A DNA stretch of 64,000 bases from Casuarina equisetifolia (taxonomy: Eukaryota > Streptophyta > Magnoliopsida > Fagales > Casuarinaceae), in contig CM052356.1 in assembly GCA_028551475.1 (NCBI GenBank), positions 22,657,884 through 22,721,883 of the forward strand, in the 5' to 3' direction. The position numbers and the translations under genes were made by a program. Position 1 is the first letter of the stretch. Each line of letters opens with the position of its first letter. Below are positions 24,053-36,584 of the stretch, piece after piece. The notes beneath the pieces are model-generated. The model made no database searches, was not told the DNA's origin, and saw only the letters and a list, made by a program, of their open reading frames with translations.

Positions 24053-25792
24053 ATGTCTTTAGTTAGGTCTGCAGAGCTATCTGCCACATCATATAGAAAT
24101 CCGAAGCTCTGTTCACTGAAGGGAAGTGATGACTGCCCTGGCTTGTCCCCCCAAATATTTGGTTCTGAGAAGCGTAAGACTTCTTTTATTACAGATTCTT
24201 TCCGCATTGAAAGTTATGACAAGTATTTCCTCGACTCCCCAACAGAAGAACTAATACAGCCATCTAGTTCTGGCATATCTGGAAATTCATTTCACCCATG
24301 TGGTGCCTCTGTGAGCACTCAAAGCCCGTTTACCACTCCTTCAATGTCAGTCAGACGTGGTGATGCTTGTCAATCCAATTTTGAATTGGACTACTTGGAA
24401 AGCCCAAGCCCGGATCCAATAGATTATGATGAAGATAATGTGAGATTGAAGCTTCAAGAATTGGAAAGAGCACTACTTGATGATAACGGTGATGATGATG
24501 ATGATGATGACGACATTTTTGGCTCTGGTCACAGCATGGAAGTCGATGGGGAATGGGCTGACCCAGTTCAGAACACATTGCTTCATGATTCTTCTAAGGA
24601 ATCTTCCTCAACAGATTCTAACCTCAGTAGCATCAGCAGCAACAAAGAAGTATCGCAAGTATCTCCTAGGACTCCCAGAAAGTTGTTAATTGATTGTGCT
24701 GGTGCACTTGCTGATGGAAACATCATGGAAGCGTCAGCTATGATTAGTGAGCTCCGGCAGATGGTCTCAATCCAAGGGGATCCTCCTCAAAGGATTGCTG
24801 CTTACATGGTCGAAGGTCTTGCTGCTCGCTTGGCTGACTCTGGAAAATGTCTTTACCAAGCTTTAAAATGCAAGGAGCCCCCCTCTTCTGACCGGCTTGC
24901 AGCCATGCAGATTCTTTTTGAGGTGTGCCCTTGTTTTAAGTTCGGATTTATGGCAGCAAACGGTGCAATTATAGAAGCATTTAAGGATGAGAAAAGAGTC
25001 CACATAATAGATTTTGATATCAACCAAGGAACTCAATATATAACTCTGATACAAACAATTGCCAAGCTGCCGAGGAAGCCACCCCATTTGAGAGTAACTG
25101 GAATTGATGACCCTGAGTCAGTTCAACGTTCTGTTGGAGGCCTAAAGATTATTGGACAAAGACTGGAGAAGCTAGCAGAAGCACTTGGGGTATCATTTGA
25201 GTTTCGAGCCTTGGCATCGAAGACACCAGATGTATCTCCATCAATGCTTGATTGTCGGCCTGGGGAAGCACTTGTGGTGAACTTTGCCTTTCAGCTTCAC
25301 CACATGCCAGATGAAAGCGTGTCGACAGTAAACCAGCGAGACCGGCTTCTTCGGATGGTTAAGAGCCTGAATCCAAAACTCGTTACTGTGGTTGAACAAG
25401 ATATGAATACAAACACTGCCCCATTTTTCCCTAGATTCGTTGAAGCATACAATTACTACTCAGCTGTGTTCGAGTCTCTTGATGCGACTCTCCCAAGGGA
25501 GAGCCAGGATAGAATGAATGTTGAAAAGCAGTGCCTGGCACGGGACATAGTTAACATTGTTGCATGTGAGGGAGAGGAGAGGATAGAACGGTATGAGGTT
25601 GCAGGGAAATGGAGGGCAAGGATGATGATGGCAGGCTTCACTTCATGTCCTATGGGTTCGAACGTGATTGATATGATCCGGAAATTACTAATTACTGAGT
25701 ATTGCGACAGGTACAAGGTGAAGGAAGAGATGAGTGCACTTCATTTTGGGTGGGAAGACAAAAGCTTGATTGTTGCTTCGGCTTGGAGGTGA
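24053..25792 (+). CDS. SCL1: GRAS transcription regulator, SCARECROW-LIKE 1 type
   Basis: An intronless coding region of 579 residues for a plant nuclear regulator of the GRAS family, PAT1/SCL1 branch. The variable N-terminal part starts MSLVRSAELS and contains YEKYFLDSP-like sequence (YDKYFLDSPTEE) and an Asp run at about residues 147-154. The GRAS domain starts at about residue 211 with LLIDCAGALADG (first leucine-rich block). The VHIID core begins at residue 316 (VHIIDFDINQGTQY). A PFYRE-type block (APFFPRFVEAYNYYSAVFES) and the closing SAW block (HFGWEDKSLIVASAWR) complete it. All five family blocks are present, so the protein should be functional. An in-frame ATG at 23978 would add 25 residues, but it lies upstream of a good splice acceptor at 23998. 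I therefore prefer 24053, which also gives the conserved start MSLVRSAE. An AATAAA signal follows at 25883. The gene converges with the SDN5-like gene. Confidence 0.93.
   Translation: MSLVRSAELSATSYRNPKLCSLKGSDDCPGLSPQIFGSEKRKTSFITDSFRIESYDKYFLDSPTEELIQPSSSGISGNSFHPCGASVSTQSPFTTPSMSVRRGDACQSNFELDYLESPSPDPIDYDEDNVRLKLQELERALLDDNGDDDDDDDDIFGSGHSMEVDGEWADPVQNTLLHDSSKESSSTDSNLSSISSNKEVSQVSPRTPRKLLIDCAGALADGNIMEASAMISELRQMVSIQGDPPQRIAAYMVEGLAARLADSGKCLYQALKCKEPPSSDRLAAMQILFEVCPCFKFGFMAANGAIIEAFKDEKRVHIIDFDINQGTQYITLIQTIAKLPRKPPHLRVTGIDDPESVQRSVGGLKIIGQRLEKLAEALGVSFEFRALASKTPDVSPSMLDCRPGEALVVNFAFQLHHMPDESVSTVNQRDRLLRMVKSLNPKLVTVVEQDMNTNTAPFFPRFVEAYNYYSAVFESLDATLPRESQDRMNVEKQCLARDIVNIVACEGEERIERYEVAGKWRARMMMAGFTSCPMGSNVIDMIRKLLITEYCDRYKVKEEMSALHFGWEDKSLIVASAWR
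24491..24510 (+). repeat. (GAT)n run coding for an Asp tract in SCL1
   Basis: Six GAT units followed by GAC codons encode an Asp run in the variable N-terminal half, just before IFGSGHSMEVDGEW. It is a likely length-variable acidic tract outside the GRAS domain. Confidence 0.85.
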
Positions 25793-25882
25793 GGTAGCAT
25801 TTGGTTAGTAGCGGCGTCTCCGGTTGTATTTGTAATATTAATTCGGATCGAGATGCATGCTGATATATTATCTTAAGTTAGA

Positions 25883-25888
25883 AATAAA
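25883..25888 (+). terminator. Likely polyadenylation signal of SCL1
   Basis: AATAAA lies 91 bases after the SCL1 stop codon in an AT-rich stretch. It is the only canonical hexamer close downstream, although plant signals are loose. Confidence 0.55.
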
Positions 25889-25892
25889 GGTT

Positions 25893-26955
25893 TTCTTAAC
25901 GATATCCAGAAGAGAATTTGTCGACACTGATTTGGGGTTTGCTATTTATCTAATATTCATAAAGCATTTGTCTGTAGTGGAGCTTTGTTTTTGAAGGGTT
26001 GAATGAGCTAAAACTACGTTGTTCATACGACTTCCAAACTTTTCTTTGGATATAGTGATGGATCCATTACCACACTTTTCCAGGCAGGAAACATATTAAC
26101 GAAAGATGAGGAACACGTGAGTCACTTATAACTATCGAATTGCTTGAGGAACAGTAAATGCTTACGGTAATTGTAGTGCATCATCACCATGACTGGTCGA
26201 AATTCCAGTCACAAATTCAAGCAGCTTAGATTAGTCTTACCTACAAATCAACTTTCATCGAAAAGTAGAGAGAGAGATTGACTTGCAGGTCTGTGTGTTG
26301 TGTGTGTGTGTGCGTGTGTTCCTGTGTGTATACAGCAGTAGCTCTTGACTCCCGAATCTTTGCAACCGCTGTATCTCTTAATTCATTTCAGTAGGCAGCA
26401 CATTTCCCTGCTTTGTTTCTTCCTTGTTTGTTCCAGAAATTACCATCAAATCATATACACCAAATTTAGACCCGAAGTCCTTGTAGGTTAGCAGAATGAG
26501 CAGTCGCAGATTCACATCCAAAGAGAATTGCAGAGACGAGTCCAAAAGAAATGAGATACATGTCATGGATGGCTTTCGAGACTCTAGGAGATATAAGAGT
26601 TCAAAAAGTGTCTCGTCTAGAATTGCGTGAGTGACCCTGGTAATTCTGGACTCGCAGTTGATAACATTCCAATATCCAGTTACAGAACTGGATTGATTGG
26701 TGCTGTAGTAGCAATAACGCTTGTGTCCAATAGGCCGACAAAGGATCAAGCATAGAATATCGGTAATGAATCAGCACAACCAGCAATCAGAAGGTCAAAA
26801 TGAGAGAGCACAGAAATCAAATTGCTTTAATGTTGAAAAATATCCCAGGTTACTGACCCAACTAGATTTTACAATTTTTCACAATTTTTTTAATACCTAT
26901 TTCTGTCAAAATTTGAAGGTCCCATTAAGGGATCCCAATAAGTTACATTTCGTAT
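25893..26955. other. Spacer between convergent SCL1 and SDN5-like genes
   Basis: It contains a GT-rich microsatellite at 26291-26330 and presumably the 3' UTRs of both genes. Minus-strand open frames at 26378-26786 lie beyond the SDN5 stop codon, overlap each other and lack domains. I therefore treat them as 3'-UTR or spacer sequence rather than a gene. Confidence 0.6.
26291..26330. repeat. Imperfect (GT)n microsatellite
   Basis: A TG-dinucleotide tract of about 40 bases with a few interruptions, in the spacer between the convergent genes. Confidence 0.85.
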
Positions 26956-29900
26956 TCAGTGCTTCACGCCTACAAAGCACAAGGCCACCTCAGCTTGGGC
27001 CTGCAGCTCTTCCAAGACCTTTACTATCTTCTCGCGGCACATACTGGTTTCACCCGGGGCGTCAAGCATTTTCCTCAACCTTCATGCAAGATAGGAGATA
27101 AGCATATGTCAGACAAAAAAGACCAATCACAATCGATGCATCCCAACGGAGAAAATGTATGCACCACTCTGCTCGTTCACCCAAAGGTGCACACAAATAA
27201 TTTAACTAAAGTGGAAAACAGAAAAAGAAATTGGTAAAGATAGGTAGTGATGGTGGTCTCTGATGTTCGATCAGATTTCCATAGTTAGATTTCCTTAACA
27301 GTATAGACGATGTATTTTCTTTTTTTTTTCTCAACTTCAGGACCAGCAAACAACAGGAACTGCAGACGCCGTTTGCCAGTAACCAGCAGAATAAATTGGG
27401 GTAAGGATGAGTGTATGGAATCCCACTAATGCCTTCATCAACAGTAAAAAGAAGCTGAATAGTAGAGCTATGGTATTTCATGGTGTTCAAGTTGATAACC
27501 ATTCCTCTAAGCTAGTGGAGGTGCCACCATAGTCGAATATGATAAACTTTTCTGTTTAGACGTCCACTACATACTGTACTCTAAAAATATCAAAAACGAT
27601 CTGAATGCAAGTCCAGGGAAATATTGGTGCAAATACATTGTCATCTACTAGATGTTTGAATTATGAAGTTAAATGTGTTTGGAATCCACAAAAGGGAACT
27701 TGACATAGTAACTGGAACAAATAGGACCAATGAACTTACCTACGGGTAATTGCCGTGTCCCCATGGCCAGTGAAAATTATAAGCATGGCATTGGTCGGTA
27801 ATGCATTGTAGACACCACGTACTCTTGCATCCATGCGAGTCAGTATTTCCTTTAGCTCAGGTGGGACAATGCATTTGTTACCTTTCTTATTAGAAGGCTT
27901 CTTATTACATGTAAGCAATGACATCATCTCTGCAAGTCTTCCATTCAATTTATCTACATCCTCTGCCTGTTTTCTGAAATAGGAATTCAATTCTGAGAAT
28001 TGAGTCCAGACAAAGTGTACCCGTTCATTCTTCGCCTGAAAGGAACAATAGATGGAACGAGCTTCAAATGCGAAAAGTTAGAACCAAAAAGAAAAGGACG
28101 ATAACACATTATAAGAACTACCTCCTTTATGGCCTTTGCAAAAGCTGCATCATCAGAACACACAGGAAGTGCATGAGATGACTCACAGGCATAACGCTTT
28201 ACTATAGAGATATCATCAATGAAAGAAGAGGTTTTGCCACACCGACTCAAAACTGTAAGGAGCTTTTCCCGCATGTATGAGGGAGGTGAACCAAATTCAG
28301 GGCCTAAATTTTAAGAGCAAAAGAGATAAAGAATGCATTAGACTGGAAAGATATGCTTTTACTTGTCTTCCTTTACAAGTAATAGAACTTTGTACAACCA
28401 AATTAAGGGGGGTTGGAAAAAATAAATAAATAAATAAATAAGGAAGGTGACAGGGGTTGTGACAAAGAAACTCTTTTAAGGATTTTACTGAAGAAAATTT
28501 GATATATGTTTTGACAGAAAACTTTTTCCCAAGGTCACTAGTTGAAAAATGGCTCCTCACAAGGCCTTTGGGGTGAAATATATCTAACTTTATTTTGAAA
28601 GAGCCATAAAATTGGCAAAGACTATACATCTTCTATTCAGTTTCTTAAAGGCATACACAATAATTTTTCTGCTGTATCCAATAATCAAACTATAGATTAT
28701 TGCAAATAGTTAAATGCAAAATCATGGAGAAAAATTACTTGCCATATTGTATCTTTAAAAGAGCTAGTTTCATAGTAGCTCTTGCATCTTCAATGCTATC
28801 ATGACCATTGCCTGACTGTTGTATCTCCCAAGAGAGAAATTTCTTGGCAAGAACTCTCAGAGCAATTTTGTGAGATGCACCACGCGGGTGCTTGTACAGT
28901 ACTGCAGTATCAATTACCAAATCATGAGAGATCTTTAATGCTAACAAGTCATTCTCCAAGGAATGCCCTACTAGGATGGTCTCCTTGTAAACCAGCTTTC
29001 GAAAGTGTTCCTGAACAAGGAAGCAACTGTAAATAAATCAGAAAACAGTAATCTTAACGGGAAATCAATCAGTAAAGCAAAAGCATGCAATCATGATTAA
29101 CCGGGCAGAAAAAAGAATAAAAACAAGACCAAGTAACGAACCTGAATTTCCTTAAGACTTGTAGCCACACCATCTAACATCTCACATGTAATTCCACTAA
29201 ACCTGAATAACCATGATGAATGATTACCAACCACAAACAAGAAACAAAACAACCATCGACACATTCATAATATACATGTAAAAGAGATTGAGAGAAAGGG
29301 AAAGACTCCTCAATGTTATCTAGAGTGGAAATCAGTGAATTGGAACTAAAAAAAATTCAAGGAAAAAAATCTGCACAAACAAGTTAATAGGACTAATAAT
29401 CACAAGTATAAAATGACCATCGAATAACACATGGAAATTTGATATCAAGAAAGCCAGCTGGTGGCTTTTTTTTCCCCCCTTATCAACACAAAATGAATAA
29501 AACTCTAAAGAACCACCAACATGGATATCAACATATCTAGAAAATCAACACAGTAGAACCGGAAATCCACTTAAAAGAGTAACTTCCCAAAAGAAAGAAA
29601 TTGTCTCTCCGTTCCCTTATAAATCTTCACAACCCATATGCAAAGTCATTTGAGAATTTTCTAGCATCACAACCCACTCTTCCTACCATTACATAAATCA
29701 CTGGAATTCTTATTTTTATTTTTATAAGCAATAACAGCCTTTCATTTTGAAAAGAAAAAAGAAAAAGATTAATTTATCAAATCTTTTCTATTAATCTTTT
29801 TCAGCAGAATTATCACCCCCCAGATACTCCTTGCAAGATTACATACATTTTTCCACCTCACCAAGGTTGAACTTATGTTCTTAGGCATGTAAGAAAGCCT

Positions 29901-32900
29901 ACCAACAATCTTTCTTACCTAGAAGCCAGCAAGCATCAACTTTTTCCAAAGCTAATTAGAAAGTAACCCCATCTTTCCAACTAGTTTATGTATAACATTG
30001 TAACACAATGATTCACTATTACAAAGTAAAAATATACAAGTGGGATTATCCACAAAGCTGAAGTAACTATATAAGCAATTTATATGCATATCAAGTACGA
30101 AAAAGAACTCCCAAATCCCAACCCCATTCCCACAGGGCATGCACTGAAAAAGTAGCATTGCTGATATCAACTGTCAACATCAATTCGTAGGATATGAAGT
30201 TGATAAAACTACAAAAAGCAACAACAGCCACAATAGAGTTCTTGGTATTCCAACTTGCTTTTGTGATCAAGACACAAGATGCCAAAGAAACTGAAATAAT
30301 TCAATTGAGTCATTCTTCAAAAGCAACTGAAAAATATTAAAATACAAGCTGAAGTCTACCTGGTGTTGTAATCGACTATAGCATTTGATGGTTTCACCAA
30401 TTTATCTAGTACGACCTGGAAAAAGGTTAGTCAGATCTAGTTGGATGTCCGAGAACAAGAGAGTTAATGGCACCCAAATTATGGGAAACTAACTAATACT
30501 GCCCTAAAGTTGAACATCTACAAGAAAACAAAAAAGCAGGCTTACACCAAAACTAACGAATAAGGGATAGTCAAAATATTTTAGGAGATGGATTTAGGAA
30601 TACAGAGATTTGAATAGAACACTTCGCTATGTTGTAAATCCCACATTAGAAATTAATAATGATTCTCGTAGTGATGTTAGGGTATTATTTCTTATGGAAC
30701 AATTACAAGATTCAAGCGTGACTCATACACCAACAATATAGATGGCTGTATCCTAGGGAGTATCAAGATAACAAGTTATCTCAGAAAATATTTCTCTTCA
30801 TTTTTAGAAACCACAAAAATAAAGCAATGAAATACAAAAGGAAACAGAAAGGTTTTGCAAAAAACTAAGAAACCATGTTGGAATTTTCGGAGAGCAAAGG
30901 GGTGAGTACTGGCATAAGTTGAAATCAAAGGTTTGCCACATAGGGCAACTGATAAAATAAGAATCAGTTTTACACATATGAACTTATGCAAGTAACTGAA
31001 CCGCAAAAGATAATTAGTTATGGAGGCACCCGAGGGTAACCTTTTAGTGAAACAAATATGAGACCCAAATCAACAGAAAAATAGTCTTGACTTCAAAAAT
31101 ATGTCGTTGATAATCCACTTCATTTTCCAAAATTGGTTTAAAGGAAAAATTAGCTTGAGAATACCTCTCCTTTTAGGTCCACCAAGGTCACCCGTGTAAG
31201 CTCAAACCCCTCGCTTGTAATACACTAGCAAAAAAGAGGAAAAAATATTAAGAAGGACAATGTAAGGGTGAACTATTTGCCAAAGAAGAAAAAAAAAAGA
31301 CAATTATCATTAACAACAAGTCATTTGAAAGGGAAAAAAAAAATTCAAAATGAAGCTTACTAGCCAGAAATGTTTGCTATATTCAACCTCTAAAAGGCAA
31401 CTATCAGCAAAAACCTAAATTTAAAAATTTAAGTTCCAATCTGAGCGGATTGACTGTCCAACAGGACATTCCCCTAAGGGGGAACAGAATCAGTTTCCAC
31501 CAGTCTTAGTACAGAACAGATCCATAGGTTACAAAAAATAAGTATATATCATGTGAGACAAAATTCAACAAAGATCAATAAAAAGACAGAAGCAAAGGTG
31601 TGCAATTTTTAGAAAATAAACTACAAAGTAAATACAAAAAGAAAATGAAAAGTTGCTCGGATATATCAAGCAAGACTCTAGTAATTAGAGATCATTAGAA
31701 AACCAAATCTATGGATCATAAAAACATTGAACTGCCCAGACACAATGAGGAAAACGAAAATCAAGAGCAAGTACAAATTATGAATTATGAGAGACATGTA
31801 GGTTCAACAGACATGTTCTGAAGGTCAAATATAGACCAGCTTTCACTTGTTCCTTCTCTAGCCTTTTTTTTTTTTTCATTGTCCGTAAGTGATGTTTCCA
31901 TGTATTCTACTATGTACTTACACCTCATCTAATCTTTAGTCAATTGAATTTCTTTTGGATCAAGCAAATGAATGCAACATCACCGAGGGTATTATATAAC
32001 TGAAATCTGTAACCTCTTCCCAGTAAAGCCTTACATCTTATTTCTTTTAGTCTTTTTTCATTAGATACTAGATTAGGAGATATAGGGAAACCAAAAATAG
32101 GTGTCATGTCCATATGAGTTTAGCAAATGATCAAAGCATTTTCTAATATGGCTCTGGTAACTAAGCATAAAAGTATCATCAAGAAAAAATTGGAGAAAAA
32201 GGGATAGAATAAGCACATTAAGAAGCGAGAAAATAATAATCAACAGCACATACAAGAGCCACAGAATCAGTGAGCTTCCTTAAGGTTTTACAGTTTCAAG
32301 AGATATGACTCATTTTTCACTTTGGGAGGGACAAATAGCAAAAATAGGAATACCAAAAAGGGTCAAACATACACATAAAACACTGCCAACAAATTTAGCT
32401 ATTAGGTCACTAGCCACACTCCAAAAGTAACAATAAGCATGGCTGCTGTAAAGGCACTTGTAGGATGACTTGAAGGAAATTCTACCAATTGAGCATGCAC
32501 TAACAAGAATATGATGATGATGAATAGAAGGTCTAAGCTTTCAGACACCATGTTCTTTTCAAGTTCAAGTTTAGCAGAACTTAAAAATTGTCAGCATCAA
32601 ACTGGATGTTAAAGCATTTTCCAATAATTAACTCAAACTCACATATATGGACTTACCATCTCGCAATCAAGTGCTAGTATGTCATAGAAAGAAGATCCTG
32701 AAGGAGCAGGAAGTGTAGAAAGAAAATCTGTGATATGGATACAGAAGTTAGGAAACATCTAACATATAAAGAAATATTAGAAGTCTACTAATAAAACTGA
32801 GTGCTACACGAATCACATAAGTACATTAATTTCACCTGGATGATTTAGACAATATCCATTGTCTTCTAGTTCTTTCACTGTAAGGGTGTAATATGTAACA

Positions 32901-35742
32901 GGGAAAGGTAGATCTTTCATAAGTTCCACACGGGATGGCATATCAGAGGTGGTCTCACATCGTTCTGCACAAGTGAAGATGCAAGAGGTTAAATACTTTT
33001 TCATTAAACAAAGCAACTAACACATTTGTAATAATTGCTCAGAATCAGGACTTTTTACTGGTCTTCAGACCAGCCCTATTTATCTATATGCTTGTCTTCA
33101 AATAAAACCCCTTTTCACCCAAGGGAGCTTATGGTTAAACTGCAACCTGCTAAAAAACTTGGCTGATCTAACCAAATCCGCATGTGTGTAGCATAGTTAA
33201 TAGTGTGAACAGATGACAGGATGGGGAAAGCCACAAATCATAAGAGAACATGATTAAGCCTCGCTCTAGCAGCATACAGAGTTTTATTTGTTTCCATCTT
33301 AATCTCATTTACATTTTCCCTTGCCCTATGAATAGCGGGTGAATGGATTTTGGTGGTTCCAGGCTTTTGCCTCAACAACTCTACTTTTACCTCCTCCCAG
33401 AGGGAGGGACTTTACTCTCATCCTCATTTCCCTTCCACCTCTTTTTGTCCCTTCTCCATTAATATGAATAAACATATAGAGTTAAGGTCACAACTCAAGA
33501 GAGAACCACACTCCGGGAAAGAATCTCTAATTTCTAATTCTATTGTTTCCCCCTCTAGCATTAGGTTTTGGTATAATTATTTAGAATAATGAAACAGGCC
33601 AGCTTTTGAAAATGATTCCACTCATACAAGTTATAATAGCGATTCCTCAATGAGAGAACTATTGAAAGCCTTATTTAATCATCTAATGACAAATTCAAAT
33701 CAGAATAACAACTAAATACCTTGTTCAGATGCCGGATAAGATTTATTTGATACCAAATCACTTTCATCTCTCTTTCTCTTTCTTTTCTGCTTGCATGTTA
33801 GGAGTGCATCTATTGTCTGCATTCCATCTGATACACGGCTAGCACATAACAAAAAACCAAAATTCACTGCATAGATGAGAAGGATAGACAAAGTATTTTG
33901 AAGAGGCAAAAATAAGAAAAATATTGCTACTAACCTAAGAGCCAAAACTGCCTTTGGATTGCCACAGCATTCCTTGAAACTAGAAAGTTTTTTAGACTGC
34001 GATAAGTACAAAGCTGCATGCAGGCCAGGGACATAAAGCATAACCACTTTCTTAATAAGAGGCTTGTTCTGCAGTTAATTAAGATTGTCACATTAGTAAC
34101 TTATCTTCATTGAGTGTCAGTTAGGATTCCAATAACTATTACTACTTAAGTTGTCTGTTAGTATAGACACCATGACCATACATGGTTGAAACAAAAGAAA
34201 ACCTAAAAGATGCAAAAGTTCATAAGCTTAAGTGAAACTCAAAATTAAATAATTTGGGTTTAAGATGAAGCAGAAGATAAAAAGTGGTCAAGAGCCTCAT
34301 AGGTAATGCCACATGATATAACATTTAAAAGAAAATCTAACTTAAGGAAGTGTCCCCTTTTGCTATATAGGAGCACTCTTTTCCATGCTACTTCAGCCAA
34401 AAGAAACAAGAATGCATGGCCAAGGAATGTGCAACATTAGCAAAATTACAGTGAAAAGCGCAATAAAGTTGACGCAATCTTACTCAGAATATAAAACAAG
34501 CTAAACATAGGATTTAGTTGTATCATCCATTACTTTGTGCTCATTATCAGTATGCTACTATGACAGGACATGACAAACACATAATTCTTTCTACACCTTG
34601 ATAAAAACCCATGATGGCATGTATCCTTCAGCAAGCACCCAAGTTACAAGCCCTTGTACATCCTGCATCACAATCAAACACCAGCGTCACTTTCCTAGAC
34701 TTCAAACAATAATTGATCAACACTCCAAGAAACTTGGATGTTTGCAGAGACCTACTGGTAGATTCAAAGTTGAATTAGCCTCTGGCATCTTAAAAACAAC
34801 CTCCGCCTTACCCTGAAAAGCCATATCAAAGACCATCTATGATAATTACACACAGTCACAACTATTGCGATTCAGTAAGGTCATGCTGCATCAGACACCA
34901 AAACTTGTGAATGTTCACTCATGGTATACATGTGGGTGTGCAGATGGATGCTCATAGATATGTGTGTATATTGTAATACATATGTAAGCACAAAGGTGTT
35001 TACGTTTGAATATCTATGCAGAGATGTCAATGTTAAAAGAATAACAGTCTTAGAGAAGGCATAGCTGCTATCCTTAAGCAACAGTTTGAGCCCTAGCACA
35101 ATTTTGTATCGTAATGCATCGAACATTTCCACTTTTCTTAGGATAAGTCCCCTAAGAAACATAGGGTTTGACACAATGCATCACCTACTGAAGTACAACA
35201 TATTCCAAAAACCACCGGACCGGCATACTTGGCATAAATATATATCCCCAAAACGACCCCTCTTTTATTCTTCATTAAATTTAAGATTAAAAAAAAATAC
35301 TTTGACCTTGATATGTAACCTACAGCAGCTTTAATCAACACATTGATAAACGACGAACAGAGGGTGGGAACCCATTGATAAACCAAACAAGATTTATTTA
35401 CTTATCGAAAAGGCTTTATCATAAACATTTCACATAAATATTTCCTCCATAGATTGATCGTGGTTAACATCATTTTTATACTGAAAAAACACCATAAGCT
35501 TATAAAGTAAAGAAATTTGAGTAATTTTTTGTCACTAGATGACATCAAAATGAGTTGCCAAAGCGCGGGAAGGAACGAAGACACAAGTTTAAGAAATAGA
35601 TAAATAGAAAATTGACAGTAACGGAGGGAAGGAGGTTTACTTCAGGTCCATAGATATCGAAAAAATTGGACTGCTCGGGATTAGTAGCAGAACTATCTTC
35701 CTCTGAATCCACAGCTTTGCACTTCACGTCCGGGGAGAGCAT
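26956..35742 (-). CDS. SDN5: Small-RNA-degrading 3'-5' exonuclease, SDN5-like (14 coding exons)
   Basis: The reconstructed protein has 574 residues. Exons in transcript order are 35742-35641, 34812-34756, 34662-34597, 34068-33935, 33838-33720, 32964-32836, 32727-32657, 31224-31165, 30415-30360, 29202-29142, 29010-28743, 28303-28122, 28035-27740 and 27079-26956. All phases agree, giving 1725 coding bases. It carries the DEDDh exonuclease signature: D223 and E225 in LALDCEM, D306 in [11 protein letters not shown], and H355 with D360 in [11 protein letters not shown]. All catalytic positions are intact. A basic stretch KQKRKRKR at 136-143 looks like a nuclear signal. The 200-residue tail after the nuclease ends [10 protein letters not shown]. 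The family trims small RNAs and other short RNAs from the 3' end (established for Arabidopsis SDN proteins); placement in the SDN5 branch is by architecture and length. An in-frame TGA just upstream of the ATG fixes the start. The intron at 28304-28742 uses a GC donor. Confidence 0.9.
28304..28742 (-). other. GC-AG intron of the SDN5-like gene
   Basis: On the minus strand the exon ends CAATATG and the intron begins GCAAGTAATTT. It ends AAAATTTAG before GCCCTGAATTTGG. Using this GC donor gives an in-frame join [13 protein letters not shown]. The nearby GT (GGCAA|GTAATT) would put the next exon out of frame and meet a stop within two codons. GCAAGT matches the known extended consensus of GC donors. 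The intron also carries a TAAA microsatellite at 28419-28441. Confidence 0.8.
28419..28441. repeat. (AAAT)n microsatellite inside the GC-AG intron
   Basis: About five units of AAAT/TAAA in tandem within intron 11 of the SDN5-like gene. Confidence 0.85.
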
Positions 35743-36584
35743 GTTTCAGGCTCTCACTCGCACAGTGAGAGGGAGGGAGGGAGAAGACCTTCGAAGCGCA
35801 GGCAGCAGGGACTTAAGACTCGGCAAAACCCTTTTCTTAACTTGTTTTTATATGTTTTCGCATAAATTCTACAATAAATAAATAGATCTCTTTAAAATCC
35901 AAAGCAAAGCTTTTAACAGTTATTTAACTGTTAAGAATTAGAAATATAGGGATTACTTAAACTTAACGAAATACTTTGATCATAATAAGTGAAACATTTA
36001 ATAATATATGATAGATTTAAGATGTGAAATTAAGAGCTTAATCAAGGTCTAATATTGAATACGTAGTTGTAACAATTTAGATTTTTTTGGATCTGAATTA
36101 AAATCAATGTTTATCATAAAACTTGATGATTAGTTCAAAAACCCAATCATTTATTTCTTGAATTTTTATATTTTTAATTAAATAACTAGAATTTTCAATT
36201 TTTTAGAAAAATATATCTTGAATTACTAATACAGGACATAAAACCATTTTTATTTAAAATGAATAAATTATTATAACAAAATACATTTTTTTAAAATTGG
36301 AATATGTGAGATTCTCTAATTATAAAGTAAAAATAATTAAGCCAAAATTTGGATTGATTTATAAAATCAAGTTTATAAATTACAAACCCTATTACCAATA
36401 AGAGGTATTACTAATTTCATTTGCAAAGCAGTGAAACCAATTCATTTGCAAAACCCTTTTGTGGAACTGTCTCGAAAGTGGTGTACTTTCCCAAGCAATC
36501 CCTGCTAGCCGAACTGATTCGCGGGTGGTCATCGTCGTTTGTGCTTTGTGCTTTGCGCGAGAGGAGGCAGAAGAATTAGAGGAG
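35743..36584. promoter_or_regulatory. Shared divergent promoter region of SDN5-like and SBDS genes
   Basis: 842 bases separate the two start codons, which face away from each other. The sides nearest each gene are GC-richer (35743-35830 and 36450-36584), and the centre (35850-36400) is very AT-rich. A GA-rich block at 35766-35786 lies in the SDN5 leader. I see no single convincing TATA box. Housekeeping genes often share such spacers, but joint regulation is only inferred. Confidence 0.5.

Noticed and set aside
24053..25792. SCL1 as a miR171 target
   Set aside because: miR171 targets the SCL6/22/27 branch of GRAS genes. I see no matching site in this coding region.
26378..26786. Two overlapping minus-strand open frames beyond the SDN5 stop codon
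   Set aside because: The last SDN5 exon ends in phase with a stop at 26956. These frames overlap each other, have no domain and fit 3'-UTR or spacer sequence.
36459..36584. 42-codon N-terminal extension of the SBDS frame
   Set aside because: It begins with TTG, not ATG. The first in-frame ATG is 36585, which gives the conserved family start.
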